DNA from: JALZKA01 sp963734015 | Lineage (GTDB): Bacteria > Actinomycetota > Thermoleophilia > Solirubrobacterales > 70-9 | DNA length: 64,000 nt | Reading direction: 5' to 3' | Assembly (NCBI GenBank): GCA_963734015.1 | Contig: CAVTFG010000006.1 | Coordinates: 117,499-181,498 of the forward strand | Shown: piece after piece, positions 40,795-48,644 of the stretch | Position numbering within the stretch: the first letter of the stretch is position 1 | How the letters are laid out: every line of letters starts with the position of its first letter | The notes under the pieces: model-generated | Databases searched by the model: none | Told to the model about the DNA's origin: nothing | What the model saw: the letters and a program-made list of their open reading frames with translations, nothing else | Program-made: the position numbers and the translations under genes

Positions 40795-41804
40795 CAGGCG
40801 GGAGCCGCGGTCGCCTCGGCGCGGCGGACCGATTCGGAGCGGGGGGCGGGGACGGGCATCAGCGTGGTCCAAGCGTAAACAGCGGTCCCCCAGACGATCG
40901 TGCCGAGCGTGAGGTGGGCCAGGATCAGGCCGGCGTGCTTGCCCAGCCAGACGTTCGCGGCGCCGAGCGCGATCTGCGCGAGGAGCAGCCCGCCGAGCGC
41001 GAGGAAGGCGCGGCTCCGCGCCCGCTGGCGGACCGCGACGATCACCAGCGCGAGCACGGCGATGGCCGCCAGGTACATGAACGCGCGGTGGGTCAGCTGG
41101 ATGTCGATCAGCCGGTCCTCGCCGAACGGCATGAAGCGGTCGACGCAGGTGGGGAACTGCTCGCCGCAGGCGGTGTGCGCGCCCAGCACCGGCTCGGTGG
41201 GCGTGCCCTCGCCCTCGGTCCCCGCCACCAGGCCGCCGGCGACGATCGTGCCGAGGATCAGAGTTGCGGCCACGATCGTCAGCGCGCGGAGCCCCCGGCT
41301 GCCGCTCGCTTCAACCGGCTGCGGCTCGGACCCCTGGCGCCGGAGCGCGAGCAGCACGCCGAGGAACAGCATCGCGAGGCCGAGGTGCGCGGCCACGAGG
41401 TACTCGTGCAACCCCTCCTCGACCGTCAGGCCCCCGAGCGCCGCCTGCGCCAGCACGAGGACGCCGCCGGCGATCGAGCCGCCCACGATCCAACGGTGCT
41501 CGCGGAGGTGGCGCCAGGCGTGCCAGGCGGTCATCAGCATCAGCACCCCGACGATCCCGGCCGTGATTCGGTGGCTGTACTCGATCACCGACTCGGCCGA
41601 TGCGGCGGGCAGGACGCCGCCCTCGCAGAGCGGCCAGCCGTGCGTGCCCGAGCCCTCCGGGCCGCACCCAAGACCGGAGTCGCTGACACGGACGATCCCA
41701 CCGATCAGGATCAGCACGAAGGTGGCGACGAGCGTGGCGGTGACGAGGCGACGGAACCGGGTCAGATCGGCGGCTCCGCCGCCGCGAGGCGCGACGGGAT
41801 CCAT
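40794..41804 (-). CDS. ctaA: Heme A synthase
   Basis: Oxidises heme O to heme A, 336 residues, eight helices in two similar halves. Histidine motifs that bind the hemes are visible: EYSHRITAG and VAAHLGLAM in the first half, QLTHRAFMY and LILAHLTLG in the second. Loop cysteines CGPEG...PLCEG and ACGEQFPTC are the usual pairs. It follows the oxidase-like subunit I gene after 5 nt and overlaps ctaB. Confidence 0.95.
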   Translation of the reverse strand: MDPVAPRGGGAADLTRFRRLVTATLVATFVLILIGGIVRVSDSGLGCGPEGSGTHGWPLCEGGVLPAASAESVIEYSHRITAGIVGVLMLMTAWHAWRHLREHRWIVGGSIAGGVLVLAQAALGGLTVEEGLHEYLVAAHLGLAMLFLGVLLALRRQGSEPQPVEASGSRGLRALTIVAATLILGTIVAGGLVAGTEGEGTPTEPVLGAHTACGEQFPTCVDRFMPFGEDRLIDIQLTHRAFMYLAAIAVLALVIVAVRQRARSRAFLALGGLLLAQIALGAANVWLGKHAGLILAHLTLGTIVWGTAVYAWTTLMPVPAPRSESVRRAEATAAPA

Positions 41805-41809
41805 CGGCC

Positions 41810-43597
41810 TCAGGATATTGACGAGTCGTCGCCGTCCGCCTCGGCGGGCGGCTCGGACTCGGCGGGCGGCTGGGCCTCCGGCGCCGCCGCGGGGACGGGC
41901 TCAGGAGGCGGCGGGGCGCTGCGCTCGAGCGGCGCCGGGGCGACGTACGCGGCCTCGCGCTCGCGGATCGCCTCGCGGATGTCGCGCAGCGGCTCGGCGC
42001 TGCGGACGTCCGGGACGGCGTCGAAGTTGTGGGGCGGGGGCGGGGACAACGCGAACCACTCCAGGGTCGACCCGCCCCACGGGTCGTGGCCGGCGGGGCG
42101 GCCTCCGTTGAACGAGTGGGCCAGGTTGCCGAGCTCGACCAGCAGCCCGATCGCGAGGAAGAACGCGCCGATCGAGGCGATCAGGTTGAGCGTCGAGACG
42201 CCCTCGTCCTCGTAGTAGCGGAACACGTCCACCGGTTGGCCGTCGAGGCCGGCGAAGAACATGGCGAACGCGTAGACGATCGCTCCGCCGAGAATGAGCC
42301 CCGAGGCGAGCTTGGCGGGCCCCTCGGCGACCAGGCGCCCGCCGACCTTCGGCAGCCAGTAGTGGAGCGCCGCGAACGCGGCGAGCGTGAAGCCGACGAT
42401 GACCATGACGGTGTCCTGCTGAGCGGCGGTGGTGTTCTCGAGCTGGAGGCCGACGGGGATCACCGAGGTCATCAGCTGACCGCCGAGCCCCGCCGCCAGC
42501 GCGATCGCCGCCGCCAGCGAGAGCCCGAGCGGGGCTCGCATCGAAACGGAGCCCTCCCACATCGTCGCGGTCCAGTTGAAGAACAGCAGCCCGACCGGTA
42601 CCAGCAGCCCGACCGCCGCCGCCATCGCCATGAACGCGAAGCCCTCGGGGATCGGCGCCGCGTACATGTTCTGCATCCATGCCAGGACGCCGAGCACGGC
42701 GATCGCGACCACCGAGCCGGCGGCCGCCGCGTGGCTGAAGAGCGGCTTGCGGGCGAACGTCGGGACGATCTCCGAGATGACCCCGACGGCGCCCACCACC
42801 AGGATCGTGTGGCACCCCGTGAAGAAGAGCCAGCTCAGGTGCGAGAACAGCAGGGGTTCGCCGTCCTCGCCCGGGTCGAAGAAGACGCCGTCGAAGTGGC
42901 GATCCACGGTCAGCATCGTGAGCGCGGCGAGCATCGCCGGGCCGACCACGAGCAGGATGTAGGCGATCGCCCTGGCCGCCCAGGTCAGGATCGGAGCGCG
43001 GCGCCAGGCCAGGCCCGGCGCGCGCATGTTGCGCAGGGTCGCCACCAGGTTGATGGCGAAGCAGATGAAGCCGAGCGTCGCGAGCCCGACGCCTCCCACC
43101 CACGCGTCGACGCCGTTCGACGGGGAGAACACGTCGTCCGAGAGCGGCGGGAACGGCGACAGGATCGTTTCCGGCACCGTGTAAAGGAAGCTCGCGTAGA
43201 TCATGAACGCGCCGGCCGCGTAGAGCCAGTAACCGAACTGGTTGAGGCGCGGCAGGGCGACGCTGCGGGCACCGATCTGCAGCGGCACGATGTAGCCGAT
43301 CAGGCCGATCACGAACGGCACCGCGAAAAGGACGATCGCAGTCACGCTGGTCGCCGTGAGGATCCGGTTGAAGACCTCCGGGACGATGATCGTCGAGTCG
43401 GGGACGATCAGCTGGACGCGCGTGAGCGCGAACAGCACAGCGGTCACCGCGAGGAACGTCAGCGAGGTGCCCATCCAGAGTTTCGCGACGGTCTTGTGGT
43501 CCGCGCTGGTCGCCGCCTCGATCCAGTCGGGGCGCCTGGCGAGGACCCCGCGGGTCACGACCTCGGGATGGCGCCCGGCGAGCGTGGGCGGGGTCAT
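41810..43597 (-). CDS. Heme-copper oxidase subunit I-like protein lacking the heme and CuB ligands
   Basis: 595 residues, about 12 or more helices and a Pro/Ala/Glu-rich tail. Homology to subunit I is evident: IVPLQIGARSVALPRLNQFG, VISEIVPTFARKPLF, MRAPGLAWRRAPILTW and STLEWFALSPPPPHNFD. Aligned without gaps in each region to CoxA of this window, every ligand is changed: His152 to Thr83, His328 to Thr260, Tyr332 to Thr264, His377-His378 to Gln309-Asn310, and the His464-x-His466 region to Gln394-Asp-Thr396. Helices II and VII hold no histidine. The frame is intact and long, so it is not decaying. It overlaps its partner gene by 4 nt and is followed by ctaA. Function unknown; it cannot be a normal oxygen reductase. 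Confidence 0.88.
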   Translation of the reverse strand: MTPPTLAGRHPEVVTRGVLARRPDWIEAATSADHKTVAKLWMGTSLTFLAVTAVLFALTRVQLIVPDSTIIVPEVFNRILTATSVTAIVLFAVPFVIGLIGYIVPLQIGARSVALPRLNQFGYWLYAAGAFMIYASFLYTVPETILSPFPPLSDDVFSPSNGVDAWVGGVGLATLGFICFAINLVATLRNMRAPGLAWRRAPILTWAARAIAYILLVVGPAMLAALTMLTVDRHFDGVFFDPGEDGEPLLFSHLSWLFFTGCHTILVVGAVGVISEIVPTFARKPLFSHAAAAGSVVAIAVLGVLAWMQNMYAAPIPEGFAFMAMAAAVGLLVPVGLLFFNWTATMWEGSVSMRAPLGLSLAAAIALAAGLGGQLMTSVIPVGLQLENTTAAQQDTVMVIVGFTLAAFAALHYWLPKVGGRLVAEGPAKLASGLILGGAIVYAFAMFFAGLDGQPVDVFRYYEDEGVSTLNLIASIGAFFLAIGLLVELGNLAHSFNGGRPAGHDPWGGSTLEWFALSPPPPHNFDAVPDVRSAEPLRDIREAIREREAAYVAPAPLERSAPPPPEPVPAAAPEAQPPAESEPPAEADGDDSSIS

Positions 43598-44433
43598 TCG
43601 GCGGCCTCCGTGATCGCGGACGCCTCGGCCTCGGCCTCCGCGGCGGCCTGCCGCGCGACCTCCTCCTGCGCGGCGGCCAGGTTCTCGGCCAGGTCCGCGA
43701 CGTATTGCTCGTACTCATCCTGAGAGACGACCCGGACCCAGGCGCGCATCGCCGGGAAGGAGGTGCCGGAGAACTGCGTGGACTGCCCGGCGTAGACGCC
43801 CTCCTCGTCGGCGCGGAACGAGGTCTCCACGACCTCGCCGGGGACGGCCTCGACCTGACCGCCGAGCTCGGGGATGAACCAGCGGTGGATCACGTCCGTG
43901 GAGTCGATCGACAGGTTGACCGTCGTGTCGACCGGGACCACGAGCTCGTTGTACGAGAAGACAGTGGCGATCGTCTCGCTCTGGGAGTCCGGGTACTCGA
44001 AGCGCCAAAGCCACTGCTGGCCGATCACGTCGATGTCCAGCGACTCAGCGGACTCGTCGGCCTCGGCCTCGCGCGCGTCGCCGGTCATGACGACTCCGAA
44101 CACGAAGATCGCGATGGCGATCGCCCCGAGAACGGCCCCGACCCGTCCGATGACCCCGCGCCCCGCGGTCAGCCGGCGCGGCTCGGGATCGGACTCGCCG
44201 CGTGCCCGGAACCTCCGGGCCGCGACCAGGAGGCCGGCGAGCAGCACAACTGCAACCAGGGTCGCGACGATCAGCATCACCCAGTAGCTCGTGCGGATGT
44301 CCTCGGCGTTGGGGGAGTGGGCGGCGTCCGGGGCGATCGCGGCGCTCGCGGGAGCGGCGAGGATCACGAGGGCAAGGGTCGCGACCGCGAGGGCGCGGCC
44401 GAGCATGGGCAGACGGGACGTCGGAGGCCTCAC
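43594..44433 (-). CDS. Oxidase subunit II-like protein with a dismantled CuA site
   Basis: 279 residues: a signal-like helix (MLGRALAVATLALVILAAP), two further helices near 50-71 and 93-117, then a cupredoxin-like domain with QQWLWRFEYPD, DVIHRWFIPELGG and a long acidic Ala/Glu C-terminal helix. Where CoxB has CTELCGLGHATM, this protein has STQFSGTSFPAM: both cysteines are serine, Glu is Gln, His is Phe, and only Met229 (plus His183) remains. Electron entry through CuA is therefore not possible. First gene of the leftward operon, with TAGAAT 9 nt before GTG 44433. Confidence 0.88.
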   Translation of the reverse strand: MRPPTSRLPMLGRALAVATLALVILAAPASAAIAPDAAHSPNAEDIRTSYWVMLIVATLVAVVLLAGLLVAARRFRARGESDPEPRRLTAGRGVIGRVGAVLGAIAIAIFVFGVVMTGDAREAEADESAESLDIDVIGQQWLWRFEYPDSQSETIATVFSYNELVVPVDTTVNLSIDSTDVIHRWFIPELGGQVEAVPGEVVETSFRADEEGVYAGQSTQFSGTSFPAMRAWVRVVSQDEYEQYVADLAENLAAAQEEVARQAAAEAEAEASAITEAAE

Positions 44434-44442
44434 GGCGGCGCC

Positions 44443-44448
44443 ATTCTA
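44443..44448 (-). promoter_or_regulatory. -10 element (TAGAAT) of the oxidase-like/heme A operon
   Basis: TAGAAT on the minus strand, 9 nt before GTG 44433. Identical hexamer and nearly identical spacing to the coxB promoter suggest shared control. Confidence 0.55.
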
Positions 44449-44496
44449 ATCGCCCGGACCCGCAAGCGCCGCTGACGCCGAGCGTCCGCCGGTTCC

Positions 44497-44502
44497 TATA
44501 CT
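44497..44502 (+). promoter_or_regulatory. -10 element (TATACT) of the PAP2-like gene
   Basis: TATACT ends 8 nt before GTG 44511; CTGACG about 19 bp upstream could be a weak -35. Confidence 0.5.
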
Positions 44503-44510
44503 CGCCGCGC

Positions 44511-45482
44511 GTGCGCCGGCTCCGAAGACCATCCCGCCCGTCGCCTGCGCTGCGCACCGCGGTCCGGGCGGGAGCCGCCGCGGCGGTGGCGGCGTCGATC
44601 GCCCTCCCGCCGCTGCGCAAGCGGCTCGGGATGCCGCCCGCCGCAACGATTGCGATGGCGGCAGCGGGCCCGCCGGCTCTGGCCATCCTCAGGCCCCGGA
44701 CGCGCGCGCGCGACGTCGCCCTCTACGCGCTTCAGATGTGGGGCTTCACGATGGCGCACGAGGTCCCGTACGACGATCCCGAGGCGCTGCGCCGGCGCCT
44801 TCGCATCCACTACCCGATCCGCTTCGACCGCGTGCTGGGCGGCGGTGAGCTTCCCAACGCCAGGCTGCAACGAGCGCTGGCCGATCCCCAGGAGCCGAAC
44901 GCCCTGGACCGGTTTCTCTCGCTGGTCCACTGGGCCTGGTTCTTCGTGCCGCACGCGACGCTCGTCTACGTGCTCCTGCGCGACGACGAGCTGGAGCCCT
45001 CCGAGCGCCGGTTCCCACGTGCCGCCCGCCAGATGGCGGCCACGTACGACCTGGGATGCGCCGGGTACTTCGCGGTCCCGACCGCGCCGCCCTGGTGGGC
45101 AGCCGAGAACGGCTACACGGACGAGCGGGTCCGGCGCCTGATGGTGGACGTCGGCGAGCGGGTCTGGGGGCCGGCCTGGCCGCGGCTTTACGACTCGCTC
45201 GGCGGGAACCCCTGGGCGGCGATGCCGTCACTGCACTTCGGCAGCTCGCTGATGGCCGCGGAGCTCCTGCGCGAGACCGGCCCGGTCGCGGGCCGACTGG
45301 GCTGGGCCTACGCGCTGACGCTCGGCTTCGCGCTCGTCTACCTCGGCGAGCACTACGTCACCGACCTCGCGGCGGGCGCCGCGCTGGTCGCCGCCGTCCG
45401 CAGCGGTGAGCCCGTCGCCGACCCGATCGTCTCGCGTGTGAGCGCCGCCATCCAGCGGCTCGAGGGGGTCGCGAACGGCTGA
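44511..45482 (+). CDS. PAP2-like membrane phosphatase/inositolphosphotransferase-type protein
   Basis: 323 residues with five or six helices. Motifs of the PAP2/AUR1-like group are seen: GYFAVPTAPPWW, the MPSLHFGSS active-site motif and the C-terminal LGEHYVTDLAAGA with catalytic His and Asp. Such enzymes hydrolyse or transfer lipid phosphates in the membrane. GTG 44511 is supported by the TATACT box; the upstream in-frame sequence is not conserved. The next gene is a flippase-like protein 41 bp downstream, so a lipid-related pair is plausible. Confidence 0.8.
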   Translation: MRRLRRPSRPSPALRTAVRAGAAAAVAASIALPPLRKRLGMPPAATIAMAAAGPPALAILRPRTRARDVALYALQMWGFTMAHEVPYDDPEALRRRLRIHYPIRFDRVLGGGELPNARLQRALADPQEPNALDRFLSLVHWAWFFVPHATLVYVLLRDDELEPSERRFPRAARQMAATYDLGCAGYFAVPTAPPWWAAENGYTDERVRRLMVDVGERVWGPAWPRLYDSLGGNPWAAMPSLHFGSSLMAAELLRETGPVAGRLGWAYALTLGFALVYLGEHYVTDLAAGAALVAAVRSGEPVADPIVSRVSAAIQRLEGVANG

Positions 45483-45523
45483 GCCCGGCATCGCCGCTGG
45501 GCCGCCTGCCACTATCAGGTCTC

Positions 45524-46687
45524 ATGTCGCGTCCGGACGCAGACGGTCCGCTGTACGAAGAGGGTGAGGAGGATGAGAACCAGGATCCGTCCTTCTTCCA
45601 GGACCCCAAGAGGATTGCGCAGACCGTCGTTGCGGTCCTGCTGGTCGTTGCCGCGATCTATTTCCTGTTCCCGAAGCTGGTCGGCGTCGAGGACGGGATC
45701 AAGAAGCTGGGCGATGGCGATCCGCTGTGGATCGGCCTCGCGCTCGCCTTCAGCGTGCTCATGTTCTTCTCCTACGTCGCCCTGTTCAAGGGTGTCGTGG
45801 GCGAGCACCTGGAGCTGCGCTGGAACGAGAGCTACCAGATCACGATGGCAGGGCTTGCCGCGACACGCCTGTTCTCGGCGGGCGGCGCCGGCGGCATCGT
45901 CCTGACCTACTGGGCGCTGCGCAAGGCCGGGATGCCGCGCCGGCAATCGGCGGCGCGAATGGTCGCCTTCCTCGTCCTCCTCTACGCCGTTTACATGTTC
46001 ACGCTCGTGATCAACGGGGCGCTGCTGGAGGCCGGGGTCTTCACGGGCCCGGACCCGGCCGGGCTGACGATTGTGCCGGCGGCGATCGCGGGTGGGGTGA
46101 TCCTGATCTTCCTGCTGATCGCGCTGATCCCGGGCGACTTCCAGCGGCGGCTCGCCGAGTCCTCGCCGGACACGCGCTGGGGCCGGATCGCCGTTCGGGT
46201 CGCGAGCGTGCCCGAGACCATGGCCGCGGGCACCAGGCTTGCCATGGCGATCGTGCGGAACCCTTCCAAGGGCGGGCTGGCGCTGGCGGGTGCCGTCGGC
46301 TTCTGGGCGGCGAACATCGCGATCCTCTGGGCCAGCTTCAAGGCCTTCGACGTCTCGGTCGGCGGCGCCGTGATCGTCCAGGGCTTCTTCGTCGGCATGG
46401 CGGCGAACCTGTTCCCGTTCGCGCCGGGCGGGGTGGGCGCCGTCGACGCGGGGATGATCGGGACCTTCGTCCTGTTCGGCCTTCCGGGCGGGGCGGTGTT
46501 CGCGGCGGTCCTCGTCTACCGCGTGATCGCGTTCTGGTTGCCGCTCCCTCCGGGAATCGTCGCGTTCCTCCAGCTGCGCAAGACGGTCCAGCGGTGGGAG
46601 GATGAGCGCGCCCACCTCCCCGTGGGGACCGACGTCGCTGAAACGCTTCCGGGCCCAGCTGCTACTTCAGAAAGTAAAGTATCCTGA
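45524..46687 (+). CDS. Lysylphosphatidylglycerol synthase TM-region / UPF0104 flippase-like protein
   Basis: 387 residues with about eight helices after an acidic cytosolic N-terminus (EEGEEDENQD). ATRLFSAGGAGGIVLTYWALRKAGMP and the PFAPGGVGAVDAGMIG segment are hallmarks of the LPG-synthase transmembrane family (also called YbhN/AglD-like), proteins linked to lipid or glycolipid flipping. There is no C-terminal lysyl-transferase domain, so it is the stand-alone form. It ends one base before the trxB start. Confidence 0.83.
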   Translation: MSRPDADGPLYEEGEEDENQDPSFFQDPKRIAQTVVAVLLVVAAIYFLFPKLVGVEDGIKKLGDGDPLWIGLALAFSVLMFFSYVALFKGVVGEHLELRWNESYQITMAGLAATRLFSAGGAGGIVLTYWALRKAGMPRRQSAARMVAFLVLLYAVYMFTLVINGALLEAGVFTGPDPAGLTIVPAAIAGGVILIFLLIALIPGDFQRRLAESSPDTRWGRIAVRVASVPETMAAGTRLAMAIVRNPSKGGLALAGAVGFWAANIAILWASFKAFDVSVGGAVIVQGFFVGMAANLFPFAPGGVGAVDAGMIGTFVLFGLPGGAVFAAVLVYRVIAFWLPLPPGIVAFLQLRKTVQRWEDERAHLPVGTDVAETLPGPAATSESKVS

Positions 46688-47731
46688 TTGGGGAAGGACG
46701 TGAACGAAATCAAGACTGAGAACCTGATCATCATCGGTGGCGGCCCCGCCGGGTACACGGCGGCGCTGTATGCCTCGCGCGCGAACCTGGACCCGCTCGT
46801 GATCGAGGGCTTCCAGTGGGGCGGCCAGCTCCAGAACACGACCGACGTGGAGAACTATCCGGGCTACCCGGACGGGATCATGGGTCCGGAGATGATGAAC
46901 GAGTTCCGGGCCCAGGCCGAGCGCTTCGGGACCCGGTTCGTCACCGACGACTCGAGCCGCGTCGAGCTCTCCGACGGCGGCCTGCAGCGTGTCTTCCTCG
47001 GCGACGAGGAACACGTCGCCAAGACCGTGATCCTGGCGATGGGCGCCGAGCCACGGCGCCTCGGCATCCCCGGCGAGCTCGAGCTCGGCGGCCGCGGCGT
47101 CTCCACCTGCGGCGTCTGCGACGGCGCCTTCTTCAAGGACCAGGAGGTCCTGGTGGTCGGCGGCGGCGACTCCGCGATGGAGGACGCCATGTTCATCGCC
47201 AAGTACGCGTCGAAGCTGACGATCGTCCACCGCCGGGACGAGTTCCGCGCCTCGAAGATCATGCTCGAGCGCGCGCAAGCGACCGAGAACATCGAGTTCA
47301 AGACCCCATACGTGCCCGAGGAGTTCGTCGCCGGCGACGACGGCAAGCTGCGCGCGGTGCGCCTGCGGCACGCGGACTCCGGCGAGACCGAGGAGATGGA
47401 GGTGGGCGGCGCGTTCGTGGCGATCGGCCACATCCCGCGCTCCGAGCTGGTCGCCGACCAGGTCCGGGTCGACGAGAACGGCTACGTGGTCACCGAGGGC
47501 AAGTCGACGCGCACGAACCTCGCGGGTGTGTTCGCGATCGGCGACCTGGTCGACCACACCTACCGCCAGGCGGTCACCGCCGCAGGCACCGGCTGCATGG
47601 GCGCGCTCGACGCCGAGTGGTACCTGCGCGACACGCCTCCGTCACCCGAGGCCCACTGGTACGGCCAGGCCGGCGCGGCCGAGGCGGGCGGAGTCGCCGA
47701 GGCCGCCGAGGCGACCGCCGCCTCGAGCTAG
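46688..47731 (+). CDS. trxB: Thioredoxin-disulfide reductase
   Basis: FAD/NADPH enzyme that reduces thioredoxin. IIIGGGPAGYTAALYASRA (FAD), the redox pair in STCGVCDGAFF, VVGGGDSAMEDAMF (NADPH) and GVFAIGDLVDHTYRQAVTAAG are all in place. At 347 residues it is a little longer than usual owing to an Ala/Glu-rich tail. TTG 46688 fits a TAAAGT box 7 nt upstream; GTG 46700 is the alternative. The cysteine motif is CGVC, a variant of the common CATC. Confidence 0.93.
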   Translation: MGKDVNEIKTENLIIIGGGPAGYTAALYASRANLDPLVIEGFQWGGQLQNTTDVENYPGYPDGIMGPEMMNEFRAQAERFGTRFVTDDSSRVELSDGGLQRVFLGDEEHVAKTVILAMGAEPRRLGIPGELELGGRGVSTCGVCDGAFFKDQEVLVVGGGDSAMEDAMFIAKYASKLTIVHRRDEFRASKIMLERAQATENIEFKTPYVPEEFVAGDDGKLRAVRLRHADSGETEEMEVGGAFVAIGHIPRSELVADQVRVDENGYVVTEGKSTRTNLAGVFAIGDLVDHTYRQAVTAAGTGCMGALDAEWYLRDTPPSPEAHWYGQAGAAEAGGVAEAAEATAASS

Positions 47732-48612
47732 AAGCTCTTGCAGTCCGGGCCGAGCCGGTTGACGACGCCCTTGTGGGCGCGCAGCCGCAGGCGAACCGAG
47801 CGCGTGTTGTTGGCGACTTCCTCGATCTCGTCGAGGACTCCGCCTGACAGCGCCGGGCTGGCAGGGTCCGCCTCCATCACGAGGCAATAGGCGCCGCGCC
47901 TCAGATCAGTCACCTTGATGCCCTGGCCGGGAAGGGAGGCGCCGTACGTGTCCTCCCATCCGACGGACAGGCCGTCGATGCTGGTCGCCGAGCAGGTCGG
48001 GAACTTCGGGTGCTCCGGATCCTGGGGGTAGTACGGCCCCTCCTGATCTGTGGGCGAGCCGGGCAGGTCGGGGAACGGGTGCCCGGTGTCGATCACGCAG
48101 AACGAGACCTTGCGCGAACCCCCGGCGCGCCGTCCGGTCTTCTCGTCGTAGAGCGTGTAACGGGCGAAGTTGTCGAAATGCCAGTGGTCGTGCTTCGGAT
48201 GGAACCGCGAGCATCCGGCCTGGCGCTCCGGCTCCGCGAAATCCTCATCCTCGCCCCGGATGAAGAATCCGAGCGACTCCGCGTGGCTGGGGTCGTCCTC
48301 GTAGATCCGCTGCACCGTTCGACGCCCGTCGATGTCCTCGGTCGAGCATGGGTTCCCGTCGCCCTGGATCTCCAGCGGGCCGGTACCGACGTTGGCCACC
48401 GTGTTGGAGACGCGGAGCCGGAGCTCCTTGCCGCCCTCGGCGATGTAGAGCTCATTCGGCCGCTGGACCTTCAGATCCGGCTTCAGGTCGCCGGATCCCA
48501 CTCCCGACTGCGCCCAGTCCGCGGACACCACCAAGCCCGTCGCGAGCATCGCCGCGCACGAAGCCACCAGCGCCGCGAGGCCCAGCCTCCCCGATGTTCC
48601 CCCCGCGTCCAT
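47728..48612 (-). CDS. Secreted lysyl oxidase-like protein, copy 1
   Basis: 294 residues with a signal peptide or anchor (LGLAALVASCAAMLATGLVV). The lysyl oxidase domain shows the Cu motif HPKHDHWHF (HxHxH), and both residues that form the lysine tyrosylquinone cofactor in animal LOX have counterparts: Lys in KVSFC and Tyr in EDTYGASLPGQ. The segment DTYG...IKVTDLRRGAYCLV parallels DTYG...IDITDVKPGNY of LOX. A CARDB-like start (PDLKVQRPNELYI, NTVANVGTGPLEI) is typical of bacterial members. Probably an extracellular copper amine oxidase; substrate unknown. A related gene lies 32 bp upstream. Confidence 0.83.
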   Translation of the reverse strand: MDAGGTSGRLGLAALVASCAAMLATGLVVSADWAQSGVGSGDLKPDLKVQRPNELYIAEGGKELRLRVSNTVANVGTGPLEIQGDGNPCSTEDIDGRRTVQRIYEDDPSHAESLGFFIRGEDEDFAEPERQAGCSRFHPKHDHWHFDNFARYTLYDEKTGRRAGGSRKVSFCVIDTGHPFPDLPGSPTDQEGPYYPQDPEHPKFPTCSATSIDGLSVGWEDTYGASLPGQGIKVTDLRRGAYCLVMEADPASPALSGGVLDEIEEVANNTRSVRLRLRAHKGVVNRLGPDCKSF

Positions 48613-48644
48613 GCCGGGCGGAGCCTACACCACGGTCGGCGGGG

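Noticed and set aside
41810..44433. Oxidase-like pair interpreted as a cbb3 oxidase, nitric oxide reductase or ordinary second oxidase
   Set aside because: All of these keep the six histidines (and CuA or heme c in the partner); none is present at the aligned positions here.
41810..44433. Oxidase-like pair interpreted as a decaying pseudogene
   Set aside because: Both frames are full length with 4-nt coupling, intact helices, and consistent losses in both subunits; random decay would show stops or frameshifts.
46660..46690. Near-palindrome TACTT-CAGA-AAGTA before trxB as a redox-regulator site
   Set aside because: Short, imperfect in context and inside the preceding coding region; not enough to claim an operator.
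46688..47731. CGVC redox motif in thioredoxin reductase as a functional anomaly
   Set aside because: The spacing CxxC is kept and residues between the cysteines vary in the family, so it is not remarkable.
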